7,004 bases of DNA from positions 1-7,004 of the forward strand of contig CAZXCJ010000043.1 of the NCBI GenBank assembly GCA_964639335.1, read 5' to 3'. Positions 1 to 6,631 of this stretch are shown here, piece after piece. Both the position numbers and the translations under genes were made by a program. The notes beneath the pieces are model-generated. The model was not told the origin of the DNA. It ran no database searches and saw nothing but the letters and a program-made list of their open reading frames with translations. This DNA is from JAIOTH01 sp964639335. GTDB lineage: Bacteria > Patescibacteriota > Patescibacteriia > UBA1558 > S5-K13. The number at the start of each line of letters is the position of its first letter. Position 1 is the first letter of the stretch.

Positions 1-1490
1 TTTTTATAAAGTTTAATGTATTTTTTTGCACTTTGCTTCCATGAAAAATCCTGTTTTATCCCATATCTTATCATATCTTGCATTTTTTTCTTATTTTCAA
101 AAATGTTTATTGCGGTTTGTATTGCTTTGACTAAATTTTCTGACTTTTGATTTTGATATGTAAAACCATTCCTAAGATTTACAATTGTATCTTTTAATCC
201 TCCTGTTAATCTTACAATCGGCAATGTTCCATACTTTAAAGCAATCATCTGTCCTAACCCACAAGGCTCAAAATTTGACGGCATCAGAAAAAAATCACAT
301 CCAGCATATATTTGTCCGGCAAATTTTGCATCATACTTTATATTTACAGAAATTCTGTCAGGATATTTTTTTGCTAAATTAATCAACTCATTTTCTATTT
401 TTTTCTGCCCCGAACCTAATACTACAATTTGAAAATCTTTCTTATTTATTATTTTTCCAATTGCCTCTACCAGCACATCAATACCCTTTTGTTGTACTAA
501 TCTTGATACTAGTCCAAATAGGGGTATATTTTTATCTGATCTTAAACTTAATTTCTTTTGTAAATATTCTTTATTAACTTTTTTACCCAAAATAATATTT
601 TTGGCATTATATTTTTTTTTCAAAGCATCGTCTTGATTTGGATTAAATAAATTTTCATCAATTCCATTTAATATTCCAAATAAATCATTTTTTCTGCGTT
701 TTAAATAACTTTCAAGTCCAGCTCCATATTCTTTAGTTAAAATTTCTTCTGAATATGATGGACTCACTGTATTAATTAAATCGGCTGACAATATGCCAAG
801 TTTTAGCATATTAATCTGATCATCATCTAGTCTATCTTCAAGAATCGCCGGCAAATTACTATTTTCCAACTCAGCATATTTTAAAATATTAAAATTACTT
901 ATCCCTTGAGATGCTAGGTTATGTATTGTTAATAATGTCTTATAATACTTATCTGTTTTATTTTCAAGATAATATTCATCTATTAAATTTGGCAATAAAG
1001 CCAAGTGCCAATCATGGCAATGTATGATATCTGGCTGCCATTTTGATTTTATTAAAAAGTCCATTATTAATTTTGAGAATAAAATAAACCTTTTAATATC
1101 TTTTGCCACTCTGGAATATTTGCCTTTCATATATTTTCTGGCACCAATATATATTTTATCTGTTTTAAGCAATTTATTATCTATGAGTAATACCTCAATA
1201 TCTGTTCCATATAATTTTGTTTTATATACATTAAAATAAATTGTTTTATTTTCAATAGTTGTTTTAATATTTTTCATAAATAGCTTTCCGGAATATTTTT
1301 TATCTATGAACTTATATCTTGGCATAACTATTTTGACTTCTACTCCTTGTTTTACTAAGCCTTTTGGTAAAGAATTTAAAACATCACCCAAACCGCCAGC
1401 TTTAGCAATAGGATAACATTCAGATGCTGCCATTAATACTTTAATTTTATTCGACCCCTTTGATATTTTTTCTTTGAATTTGTTATCCAT
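1..1490 (-). CDS. glgA: Glycogen synthase, GT5 family (second glgA copy; C-terminus cut by window edge)
   Basis: This reading frame stays open from the ATG at 1490 to the window edge and gives 496 complete codons, so only the last few residues should be missing (bacterial GlgA is usually 470-500 residues). It should transfer glucose from a sugar nucleotide (normally ADP-glucose) to the non-reducing end of an alpha-1,4-glucan in the cytoplasm. Visible GT5 marks are the nucleotide-sugar motif KAGGLGDV at residues 30-37, HCHDWH at 157-162, SRLVQQKG at 329-336 with the conserved Arg330 and Lys335, and FEPCG around 407-411 with Glu408. The tail ends in the common KKYIKLYKK-type helix. An in-frame TAA lies four codons upstream of the ATG, so this start is well supported. 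It begins 4 nt after the stop of the kinase gene, which suggests translational coupling. It is clearly diverged from the other copy at 3593-5092 and is therefore an old paralogue, not a recent duplicate. Confidence 0.93.
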   Translation of the reverse strand, partial: MDNKFKEKISKGSNKIKVLMAASECYPIAKAGGLGDVLNSLPKGLVKQGVEVKIVMPRYKFIDKKYSGKLFMKNIKTTIENKTIYFNVYKTKLYGTDIEVLLIDNKLLKTDKIYIGARKYMKGKYSRVAKDIKRFILFSKLIMDFLIKSKWQPDIIHCHDWHLALLPNLIDEYYLENKTDKYYKTLLTIHNLASQGISNFNILKYAELENSNLPAILEDRLDDDQINMLKLGILSADLINTVSPSYSEEILTKEYGAGLESYLKRRKNDLFGILNGIDENLFNPNQDDALKKKYNAKNIILGKKVNKEYLQKKLSLRSDKNIPLFGLVSRLVQQKGIDVLVEAIGKIINKKDFQIVVLGSGQKKIENELINLAKKYPDRISVNIKYDAKFAGQIYAGCDFFLMPSNFEPCGLGQMIALKYGTLPIVRLTGGLKDTIVNLRNGFTYQNQKSENLVKAIQTAINIFENKKKMQDMIRYGIKQDFSWKQSAKKYIKLYK

Positions 1491-1494
1491 ATAA

Positions 1495-2216
1495 TTAATG
1501 CGTTATATATTTTAATATTTTATCTACTACTTTTTTATTCGGCAATTTTGTTAAATCAACTTTTAAATAAGGCAATTTGCTTTTTTCTATAAATTCTATA
1601 TATAAATCTTGTTGTTTTATATAATCTTTGGGTTTCATAGCAATTCTTTTATAATGAGGATATAAATTAATTCTATCTTTTAATCTCTGTTTAATCAAAT
1701 CCTCATTTTTTTCAATAGTACATAATATAATTTTAAAGTTTAGTCTTTTTAATTCTTGCTCAACAACAGTGTATTTTATATTTTTATTATTATAGAATTT
1801 TTGATAAACTTGATCTGCTATATAAAATTTTTCTAAAATTAAATTTTTTCTCTTAAGTAAAGATAAAATTGCTAAGTATTGTTTTATATATTGACTAGCA
1901 TATTTGCTTCCAAAAATTCCAATATCTAAATTAAACCAATGACAGCCATTCAAAATATTTCTATTCGTATTGTATTTTTTTTCAATAAAATCATAAACCT
2001 GGCTGATTATAAAACTTTTACCAGTCAGTTCTGCTCCTTCAAAAATTANNNNNNNNNNNNNNNNNNNNNNNNNNNNNNNNNNNNNNNNNNNNNNNNNNNN
2101 NNNNNNNNNNNNNNNNNNNNNNNNNNNNNNNNNNNNNNNNNNNNNNNNTAAACCTGGCTGATTATAAAACTTTTACCAGTCAGTTCTGCTCCTTCAAAAA
2201 TTAAATGAATAGGCAT
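1495..2216 (-). CDS. P-loop nucleotide kinase, thymidylate/deoxynucleoside kinase-like, interrupted by an assembly gap
   Basis: The gene starts at the ATG at 2216 (MPIHLIFEG), enters a 100-N gap and continues to the TAA at 1495-1497. The 55 bp on each side of the N run are identical. If one copy and the Ns are removed (155 bp), the frame is continuous at 189 codons, 188 residues. Visible motifs in the repaired protein are a Walker A loop GAELTGKS at residues 9-16, a hydrophobic strand ending in LEKFYIADQVY (about 76-86) where thymidylate kinases have a D-R-Y/F segment, a strand KIILCTI (about 110-116), and an Arg-rich lid-like stretch QRLKDR (about 125-130). This resembles the thymidylate kinase/deoxynucleoside kinase superfamily, but the substrate cannot be told and the usual Asp-Arg of the family is Glu-Lys here. 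It sits between GH57 and glgA, 4 nt before the latter, so it is probably co-transcribed with them. The first half of the frame without the repair would look like a truncated gene; the alternative TTG start at 1953 is not needed. Confidence 0.8.
1994..2048. repeat. 55-bp direct repeat, left copy (contig overlap)
   Basis: This 55-bp stretch, starting TAAACCTGGCTG and ending CAAAAATTA, is repeated without a mismatch at 2149-2203, and both copies touch the N run directly. It encodes part of the kinase N-terminus including the Walker A loop. The exact match and its position suggest an unmerged overlap of two contigs and not a biological repeat. Confidence 0.9.
2049..2148. other. Assembly gap of 100 N
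   Basis: One hundred undetermined bases, the conventional placeholder length for a gap of unknown size in a scaffold. The flanking 55-bp identity implies that the true gap size is negative (an overlap of 55 bp), so the real genome is probably 155 bp shorter here. Confidence 0.97.
2149..2203. repeat. 55-bp direct repeat, right copy (contig overlap)
   Basis: Exact second copy of 1994-2048. In this copy the minus-strand frame runs from the start codon at 2216 through the Walker A residues GAELTGKS and into the gap. Joining at this repeat keeps the reading frame. Confidence 0.9.
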
Positions 2217-2247
2217 TAGATGATTATTAAATAGTTAAATTATCAAA

Positions 2248-2372
2248 AACTCTGTCGTAGACCTCGATCGAAGGTCTCGAGCGGAATCGAGAGACTGCAA
2301 TGGAGAGGAACCTGCCTGCAATGAGCTTGCCTGCGGTGAGTTTATTGAATCCGTCGAACCCGTCGAAGAGTT
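2248..2372. repeat. GC-rich intergenic repeat-like element with short inverted ends
   Basis: About 125 bp between the kinase and GH57 genes that differ sharply from their surroundings: 65 of the 120 bases at 2251-2370 are G or C (54%), against roughly 25% in the flanking genes. It begins AACTCT (2248-2253) and ends AGAGTT (2367-2372), which are inverted copies. Inside are two small hairpins, GACCT/AGGTC (2260-2264 with 2272-2276) and TCTCGA/TCGAGA (2275-2280 with 2287-2292, loop GCGGAA). It also holds two 13-bp direct repeats TGCCTGCRRTGAG (2313-2325 and 2328-2340, two mismatches) and a doubled CCGTCGAA (2351-2358, 2360-2367). No open frame with coding character is seen. The organisation is like a REP/MITE-type palindromic intergenic element; whether it is multicopy in this genome cannot be judged from one window. 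Confidence 0.6.
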
Positions 2373-2422
2373 ATATTATTAAAACAATTTGACAATGCAA
2401 TAATTTATTACTTTCTTGTTTT

Positions 2423-3562
2423 CTAATGATATCGAATCCAATGTTTTTTCCAAATTAAATAAATAGTATTGGCATAAATTTTTTCTGCTCTGAGCTTTAT
2501 ATTTTTATTTAATTTCTGAAGAGACCTAATAACACTAATCATTGTATCAAGTCCCTTAATAATGACATCTGGCTGCCATGCTATGGGAGAAAAAGCACTT
2601 AATTTTTCCTCGCTAGCCCACCACCAAGAACAGCTTGACCAAGCTTTATCCATTAAGTTTCTGCACCAATTAAAGCCAGGATCTTTTTTACTTTGTTTTA
2701 ATGACTCATATGCTAAATTACAAAGAATCCATAAATTTTTTTGTATTTTATTTTCAGGATTATCCCAGATAAAATAATAATTTTTATTTTCTATTTGTTT
2801 TAATGTTGATTCCCAATTACCATGTCTTAAAATTATCTCTTTGCTCTTTTTAATATTCTCCATCCATTCACTGGCATGTATTGTTTTTATTAAATTATTA
2901 TTTAATACTTTTTGAGAATGTTGTTGCCAATCATGATGCCAATGGCCATATAGTTCAGCATCGCTAGCAGTTATATAAGTCTTATTTAGTTTAGCTTTGG
3001 AAGAAAAAAATTCTGGAGCAAAAGTTTTAGAAATTTTTCTGTTCCTAAAAATAATATTGAGTTTAGAATTTTTATCAATGTATTTAATATTATATGAAAT
3101 ACTTTTTTTAGCGCAGACAGTATCAAGAATTATCCATTTATATCCAAGTTTTTTTATTATCTTAGCCACTTTAGGATGATAAGCAAGCTCTGGAATAAAA
3201 AATCCATTAATTTTATTATTTTTACCAAAATATTTATTTATGATATTCTCATTCAATTTTATTTGTCTAATAATTTCATCTTCTGGAAGTTTTGCTAATA
3301 TGGGATGATACATTGCACTGCTCATTAGCTCTATTTGTCCATTTTTTACAAAATGATTAAATTTTTTAATAATACTATTATAGCCTTTATCATTTAATAA
3401 TTCTAAAAGAGATCCAGAAAAATTTGCTGTGATTTTAAATGTTGGAAATTTTTGTAATAAACTTAAAAGAAAAGAATAACTTTCTTTTGTTACTTTGTCC
3501 AAATTATTTTTATCCTGCCAAAATGGCTGATAAAAATGCAAAATATTAATCCAATTTCCCAT
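2423..3562 (-). CDS. Glycoside hydrolase family 57 (alpha-amylase/glucanotransferase-type), short form
   Basis: A 379-residue cytoplasmic-looking protein with no signal peptide. The GH57 conserved regions can be followed in order: ILHFYQPFWQ at residues 7-16 (the family's HxxQP region 1), NFSGSLLELL at 47-56 (region 2), GFFIPELAYHP at 120-130 with Glu125 as the expected nucleophile (region 3), ASDAELYGHW at 199-208 with Asp201 as the expected acid/base (region 4), and the Trp-rich WSSCSWWWAS at 307-316 (region 5). GH57 enzymes act on alpha-glucans by a retaining mechanism as amylases, 4-alpha-glucanotransferases or branching enzymes; the exact activity cannot be assigned. The protein is short for the family, being little more than the catalytic barrel and helical bundle. 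It begins 30 nt after the stop of the upstream glycogen synthase, with AGGA in that spacer but rather far from the ATG, so the two are very likely one transcript. Its likely job is remodelling or degrading the polymer made by the two synthases. Confidence 0.88.
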   Translation of the reverse strand: MGNWINILHFYQPFWQDKNNLDKVTKESYSFLLSLLQKFPTFKITANFSGSLLELLNDKGYNSIIKKFNHFVKNGQIELMSSAMYHPILAKLPEDEIIRQIKLNENIINKYFGKNNKINGFFIPELAYHPKVAKIIKKLGYKWIILDTVCAKKSISYNIKYIDKNSKLNIIFRNRKISKTFAPEFFSSKAKLNKTYITASDAELYGHWHHDWQQHSQKVLNNNLIKTIHASEWMENIKKSKEIILRHGNWESTLKQIENKNYYFIWDNPENKIQKNLWILCNLAYESLKQSKKDPGFNWCRNLMDKAWSSCSWWWASEEKLSAFSPIAWQPDVIIKGLDTMISVIRSLQKLNKNIKLRAEKIYANTIYLIWKKHWIRYH

Positions 3563-3592
3563 TTTTAAAATTAATTATTTTTTCTATCCTGA

Positions 3593-5092
3593 TTAAATAT
3601 TTTTATTATTTAATGAGGTTTTATGAAATTTTATCGCTTTTCGATAAAGCTTGATATATTTTTTAGCCGGTATTTTCCATGAAGTAGAGATTTGCATTAC
3701 TTTTTTTACAAAAATCTCCCAATCTTTTTTATGCTTAAAATGCTCTAATGCTTTAACTATAGTAATATAAAGTTCTCTGCTAGAATAATCTTTTAGTGTG
3801 AATCCAGTGCCTATATTTTTTATCGGGTTATAATTAGCTACTATATCAGCTAAACCACCTATTGGATAAACAATAGGTATACAACCGTATCTCATAGCAA
3901 TTAATATATTTATACCGCATGGTTCATAACGAGATGGTAGCAAGACTAAATCGCTACCAGCATAGATTGAAGTTTCAAAATTATTATTAAAAGGTAAATA
4001 TTTAAATTTTTTTGGATACTTCTTGTTTAATTTTTTAAATTCATTTATATATTTCCGATCACCATCACCCATAATTACAAATTGAAGATTAAGTTTTAAT
4101 AGGTGATTAATTTTTTCCATAACGAGCTCAAATCCTTTTTGTTCAGTAATTCTAGAAGTCATACTTATAAGAGGAATTGTCCCGCTTAATTTGAATTTAA
4201 ACTTTTTTTGAAGATATAATTTATTATCCTTTTTAAAAAATAAATCTTTATAATCAAAATTTTTATATAAACCAGGATCTTCTAATGGATTATAAGCATA
4301 ATAATCAATACCATTTACTATTCCAAACACCCTTTCCTTTCTATTAAACAATATTGTATTTAAATTCTGTCCCTGCTCTTTAGTCATAATTTCTTGAGCA
4401 TAAGATTCTGAAACAGTATTAATTACATCAGTATTTAGTATGGCCCTTTTTGTAAAATTTATATTTTCTATTTTTAAATCATCAAGCTTTGGAAGTGGTG
4501 TTTTTCCAAGATCTCTTTTCTTTGAATTTATCTTCCACCAATTACGCCCCATCTGAAATATAAGATTATGTATTGTAAATACAGTCGAACTTTTTTTATT
4601 CAATTCACTCTTTCTATATTTAGTTTTTAATAAGTAAGGAATTAGTCCAGAGTGCCAATCATGACAATGTATGATATCTGGCTTAATGTTTAATCTTTTT
4701 ATAGTTTTTATACAGGCAGTATCAAAAAAATAAAATTTTGTATTTTCACGATTGGAACCATATAAACTCCTTTTTCTAGAAAAAAATTTCGTATTTTGAA
4801 TAAAATAAACTGGCAAACCTGTCATCAAATAATCTTTTAAAACATTAATTCTTACTGATTTTCCTTTATAAGTGTCTATTTTAAAATTTGATATTATTTT
4901 TTCGAATTTGTATTTTTTTTTGTCAATTACTTTTCCATAAAATGGAGTAAATATACAAACACTATGCCCAAGTCTTTTTTGTGCTTCAGACAATGACTTT
5001 ACAACATCAGCTAATCCGCCAGTTTTTGTAAATGGATAAACTTCTGAAGCAATATGGACTATGTTAAATTGTTTTTTATTTAAAATACTCAT
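3593..5092 (-). CDS. glgA: Glycogen synthase, GT5 family (first glgA copy, complete)
   Basis: A complete 499-residue glycogen/starch synthase of the usual length. It carries the sugar-nucleotide motif KTGGLADV at residues 23-30, IHCHDWHSGL at 141-150, NGID at 260-263, the C-domain donor-binding segment TSRITEQKG at 312-320 (Arg314, Lys319), and YEPCG at 389-393 with Glu390, followed by IGGLADIV at 411-418. These are the residues expected for an active, ADP-glucose-using enzyme, although donor choice (ADP- or UDP-glucose) cannot be read from sequence alone. The ATG at 5092 puts the N-terminal strand (FNIVHIASEVYP) at the normal distance; there is no strong Shine-Dalgarno, only a T-rich stretch before it. 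It is the first gene after the promoter at 5204-5212 and the leader hairpin at 5100-5136, and it heads the polyglucan cluster. It is strongly Lys/Asn/Ile-rich and AT-biased compared with radA next door. Confidence 0.95.
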   Translation of the reverse strand: MSILNKKQFNIVHIASEVYPFTKTGGLADVVKSLSEAQKRLGHSVCIFTPFYGKVIDKKKYKFEKIISNFKIDTYKGKSVRINVLKDYLMTGLPVYFIQNTKFFSRKRSLYGSNRENTKFYFFDTACIKTIKRLNIKPDIIHCHDWHSGLIPYLLKTKYRKSELNKKSSTVFTIHNLIFQMGRNWWKINSKKRDLGKTPLPKLDDLKIENINFTKRAILNTDVINTVSESYAQEIMTKEQGQNLNTILFNRKERVFGIVNGIDYYAYNPLEDPGLYKNFDYKDLFFKKDNKLYLQKKFKFKLSGTIPLISMTSRITEQKGFELVMEKINHLLKLNLQFVIMGDGDRKYINEFKKLNKKYPKKFKYLPFNNNFETSIYAGSDLVLLPSRYEPCGINILIAMRYGCIPIVYPIGGLADIVANYNPIKNIGTGFTLKDYSSRELYITIVKALEHFKHKKDWEIFVKKVMQISTSWKIPAKKYIKLYRKAIKFHKTSLNNKNI

Positions 5093-5099
5093 AATTATT

Positions 5100-5136
5100 A
5101 AAAAAACACCCTACCTCTGAAGGAACAAAGTGGGTA
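5100..5136 (-). terminator. Terminator-like stem-loop in the glgA leader (possible attenuator)
   Basis: Read on the minus strand, TACCC pairs with GGGTG (5132-5136 with 5107-5111) as a lower stem, CTTTG pairs with CAGAG as an upper stem around a TTCCTT loop, and seven T follow immediately (5106-5100). This has the form of an intrinsic terminator. Only 7 nt separate the T-run from the glgA ATG, so no promoter can fit between them, and any transcript reaching glgA must read through it. It could be an attenuator for the polyglucan genes or simply a leaky terminator of the radA transcript. The stem is modest, with two wobble pairs, so strength is uncertain. Confidence 0.45.
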
Positions 5137-5173
5137 TTGTTAATAAAAACTACCTCTCAACGATAAACTACCT
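5107..5173 (-). repeat. Three AGGTAG motifs in the glgA leader
   Basis: On the minus strand AGGTAG occurs at 5173-5168, 5155-5150 and 5116-5111. The first two lie in AGGTAGTTTAT and AGGTAGTTTTTAT; the last two share the longer context TTSAGAGGTAG (10 of 11 bases equal). The last copy is the 3' arm of the terminator-like hairpin, so the earlier copies could in principle pair with its 5' arm (GGUA with UACC). They might instead be binding sites for a regulator. No known riboswitch class is recognised. Confidence 0.4.
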
Positions 5174-5203
5174 ATAAATTTATCCACAATATCTCTCATA
5201 TCT

Positions 5204-5212
5204 ATTATAACA
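5204..5212 (-). promoter_or_regulatory. Extended -10 promoter for the polyglucan cluster
   Basis: On the minus strand the sequence reads TGTTATAAT: a perfect TATAAT (5209-5204) preceded by TGn, the extended -10 form that can work without a good -35. The best -35 at normal spacing is poor (CTTAAT about 17 bp upstream). Transcription would start near 5197, giving a leader of roughly 105 nt before the glgA ATG at 5092. AT-rich DNA yields such matches by chance, but the position in the only sizeable gene-free gap before the cluster supports it. Confidence 0.5.
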
Positions 5213-5234
5213 CATTAATAAATTGAATTAAGTA

Positions 5235-5276
5235 AAAATCCATAATCCTTAATCCTTTATACTTAATACATAATAC
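5235..5276. repeat. Six-unit degenerate heptamer tandem repeat after radA
   Basis: Six consecutive 7-bp units follow the consensus WTAATMC on the plus strand: aaaatcc, ataatcc, ttaatcc, tttatac, ttaatac, ataatac. The block ends exactly at the last base before the radA stop codon (5277-5279). No function is evident; it may be a decayed microsatellite or a short intergenic repeat family. The rest of the gap up to the promoter shows nothing else. Confidence 0.55.
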
Positions 5277-6620
5277 CTACTTCAGGTATTTCTCCAAATC
5301 CTTAATCTTCTCTACTTCAATTAAGTTAACTCCTTTGACATCTACCTTCTTATTAAACTTAGGAACAATAATATTTTTAAAGCCCAAGGCTATTGCTTCT
5401 TTAATACGCTCTTTGGTTTTTGGTATAGAACGAATTTCACCAGTCAAGCCAACTTCCCCAAAAGCAATTGTATTTTCCCTTACTCTTTTGTCATGATAAG
5501 CGGACATAATCGCCAAACAAACCGCTAAATCTAAAGAGCGGTCTTTAACTTTAAAACCACCAGTTAGATTAATATACACATCATAAGCCCCTAATTTTAG
5601 ACCGGCTTTTTTTGATAAAACCGCTAATAATAATTCTAAACGCTTTTGGTCAAATCCCGAAGTAGTTCTTTTGGGATAACCAAAATTGGTTTTATTAACT
5701 AAGGCCTGTAATTCTAACATTAAAACCTGTGTACCATCCACAATAGAAGTAATAACTGTTCCTTTATCTAAACTAGTTTTGGAAAGATAAATATTAGATG
5801 GATTCAAAACTTTTCTAAAACCTTTGCTGGTCATTTCTAAAACTTCAGAATTATCAGTAGAGCCGTGGCGATTTTTAATCACACGCAACATTCGATATCT
5901 ATTTAATCTGTCTCCTTCTAAATTAACTACACAATCTACTAAATGCTCCAAGGCCTTGGGGCCAGCCAAATCACCGGCTTTATTAATGTGACTGATTATT
6001 AAAACAGCCATATTTAAATTACGGGCAATTTCCATTAATTTAACAGTACAAGCCCGAACCTGAGAAACACCGCCCGCATCAGATTCAATTTCAGAAGTAT
6101 ATACTGTTTGGATAGAATCAATAATTAATAAATCTGGTTTAGCTTTTATTGCGCCAGCCAATATTTTTTCTAAATTATTTTCAGCCAAAAATTTTAAACC
6201 CTTAACATTTACATTTAACCTATCTGCTCGCGATTTAATTGAAGAAGCAGTTTCTTCTCCAGAAACATATAAAATTTTGAATTCTGGTGAAACTATTTGA
6301 GAAATTAAAGTTGATTTGCCAATCCCTGGCGCACCGCCAATTAAAACTAAAGATGCGCGCACAATCCCGCCATTAATGACAATATTAAAAGGATTAAAAC
6401 TAGTTTTTAATCTTTGAGCATCGCCTTTTTTCACCTTTTCTAAATCAATAAAATCAACTTTCAAGTCTTTAAGCTGGCTTTCTTTGTCTTTTTTATCTGA
6501 ATCTGCAATGCTTTCTTTTTCTAAAGTGCCCCAGCCGCCACATTCTGGACAACGACCTTCCCATTTTGGAGTTTGAGCCCCACATTTAGAACAAGAATAA
6601 ATTGTTTGAATTTTAGACAT
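5277..6620 (-). CDS. radA: DNA repair/recombination ATPase RadA (Sms)
   Basis: Full-length RadA of 447 residues (the family is about 450-460). RadA is a cytoplasmic RecA-like ATPase and helicase that helps branch migration and processing of recombination intermediates. Domains in order: an N-terminal four-cysteine zinc finger (C10-x2-C13 and C24-x2-C27), a RecA-like core with Walker A GGAPGIGKST at 95-104 and Walker B LLIIDS at 164-169, the RadA-specific KNRFG-type motif at 249-253, here KNRHG, and a C-terminal Lon-protease-like domain (about 290-447, with SLDLAVCLAIMSA at 362-374 and FGEVGLTGEIR at 387-397) that is not proteolytic in this family. The Phe-to-His change in the KNRFG motif is unusual and real at the codon level (CAC). 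The ATG at 6620 puts the zinc finger at its normal place; there is no clear Shine-Dalgarno, and a 40-bp palindrome ends 11 nt upstream. It follows glyS in the same direction with a 61-bp spacer, so the two may be co-transcribed. Confidence 0.97.
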   Translation of the reverse strand: MSKIQTIYSCSKCGAQTPKWEGRCPECGGWGTLEKESIADSDKKDKESQLKDLKVDFIDLEKVKKGDAQRLKTSFNPFNIVINGGIVRASLVLIGGAPGIGKSTLISQIVSPEFKILYVSGEETASSIKSRADRLNVNVKGLKFLAENNLEKILAGAIKAKPDLLIIDSIQTVYTSEIESDAGGVSQVRACTVKLMEIARNLNMAVLIISHINKAGDLAGPKALEHLVDCVVNLEGDRLNRYRMLRVIKNRHGSTDNSEVLEMTSKGFRKVLNPSNIYLSKTSLDKGTVITSIVDGTQVLMLELQALVNKTNFGYPKRTTSGFDQKRLELLLAVLSKKAGLKLGAYDVYINLTGGFKVKDRSLDLAVCLAIMSAYHDKRVRENTIAFGEVGLTGEIRSIPKTKERIKEAIALGFKNIIVPKFNKKVDVKGVNLIEVEKIKDLEKYLK

Positions 6621-6631
6621 ACTATGTTTAA

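Noticed and set aside
185..1239. Small plus-strand open frames (185-382, 1024-1239)
   Set aside because: They lie antisense within the glycogen synthase frame at 1-1490, have no start signals and no recognisable domain.
1939..2151. Plus-strand open frame that runs into the N gap
   Set aside because: Its second half is only undetermined bases and its first half is antisense to the kinase gene, which has a clear Walker A loop.
1994..2203. True tandem duplication or CRISPR-like repeat around the gap
   Set aside because: Only two copies exist, they are exact, both abut the Ns, and merging them restores a gene in frame; an assembly overlap explains everything.
2373..2400. Possible minus-strand promoter TTGCAT - 16 bp - TAATAT upstream of the kinase
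   Set aside because: The hexamers are weak matches in very AT-rich DNA and would be expected by chance. A separate TTGACA on the plus strand (2389-2394) has no -10 partner and no gene after it.
2562..3179. Plus-strand open frames at 2562-2777 and 2997-3179
   Set aside because: Both are shadows of the GH57 gene, which has all five family regions on the minus strand.
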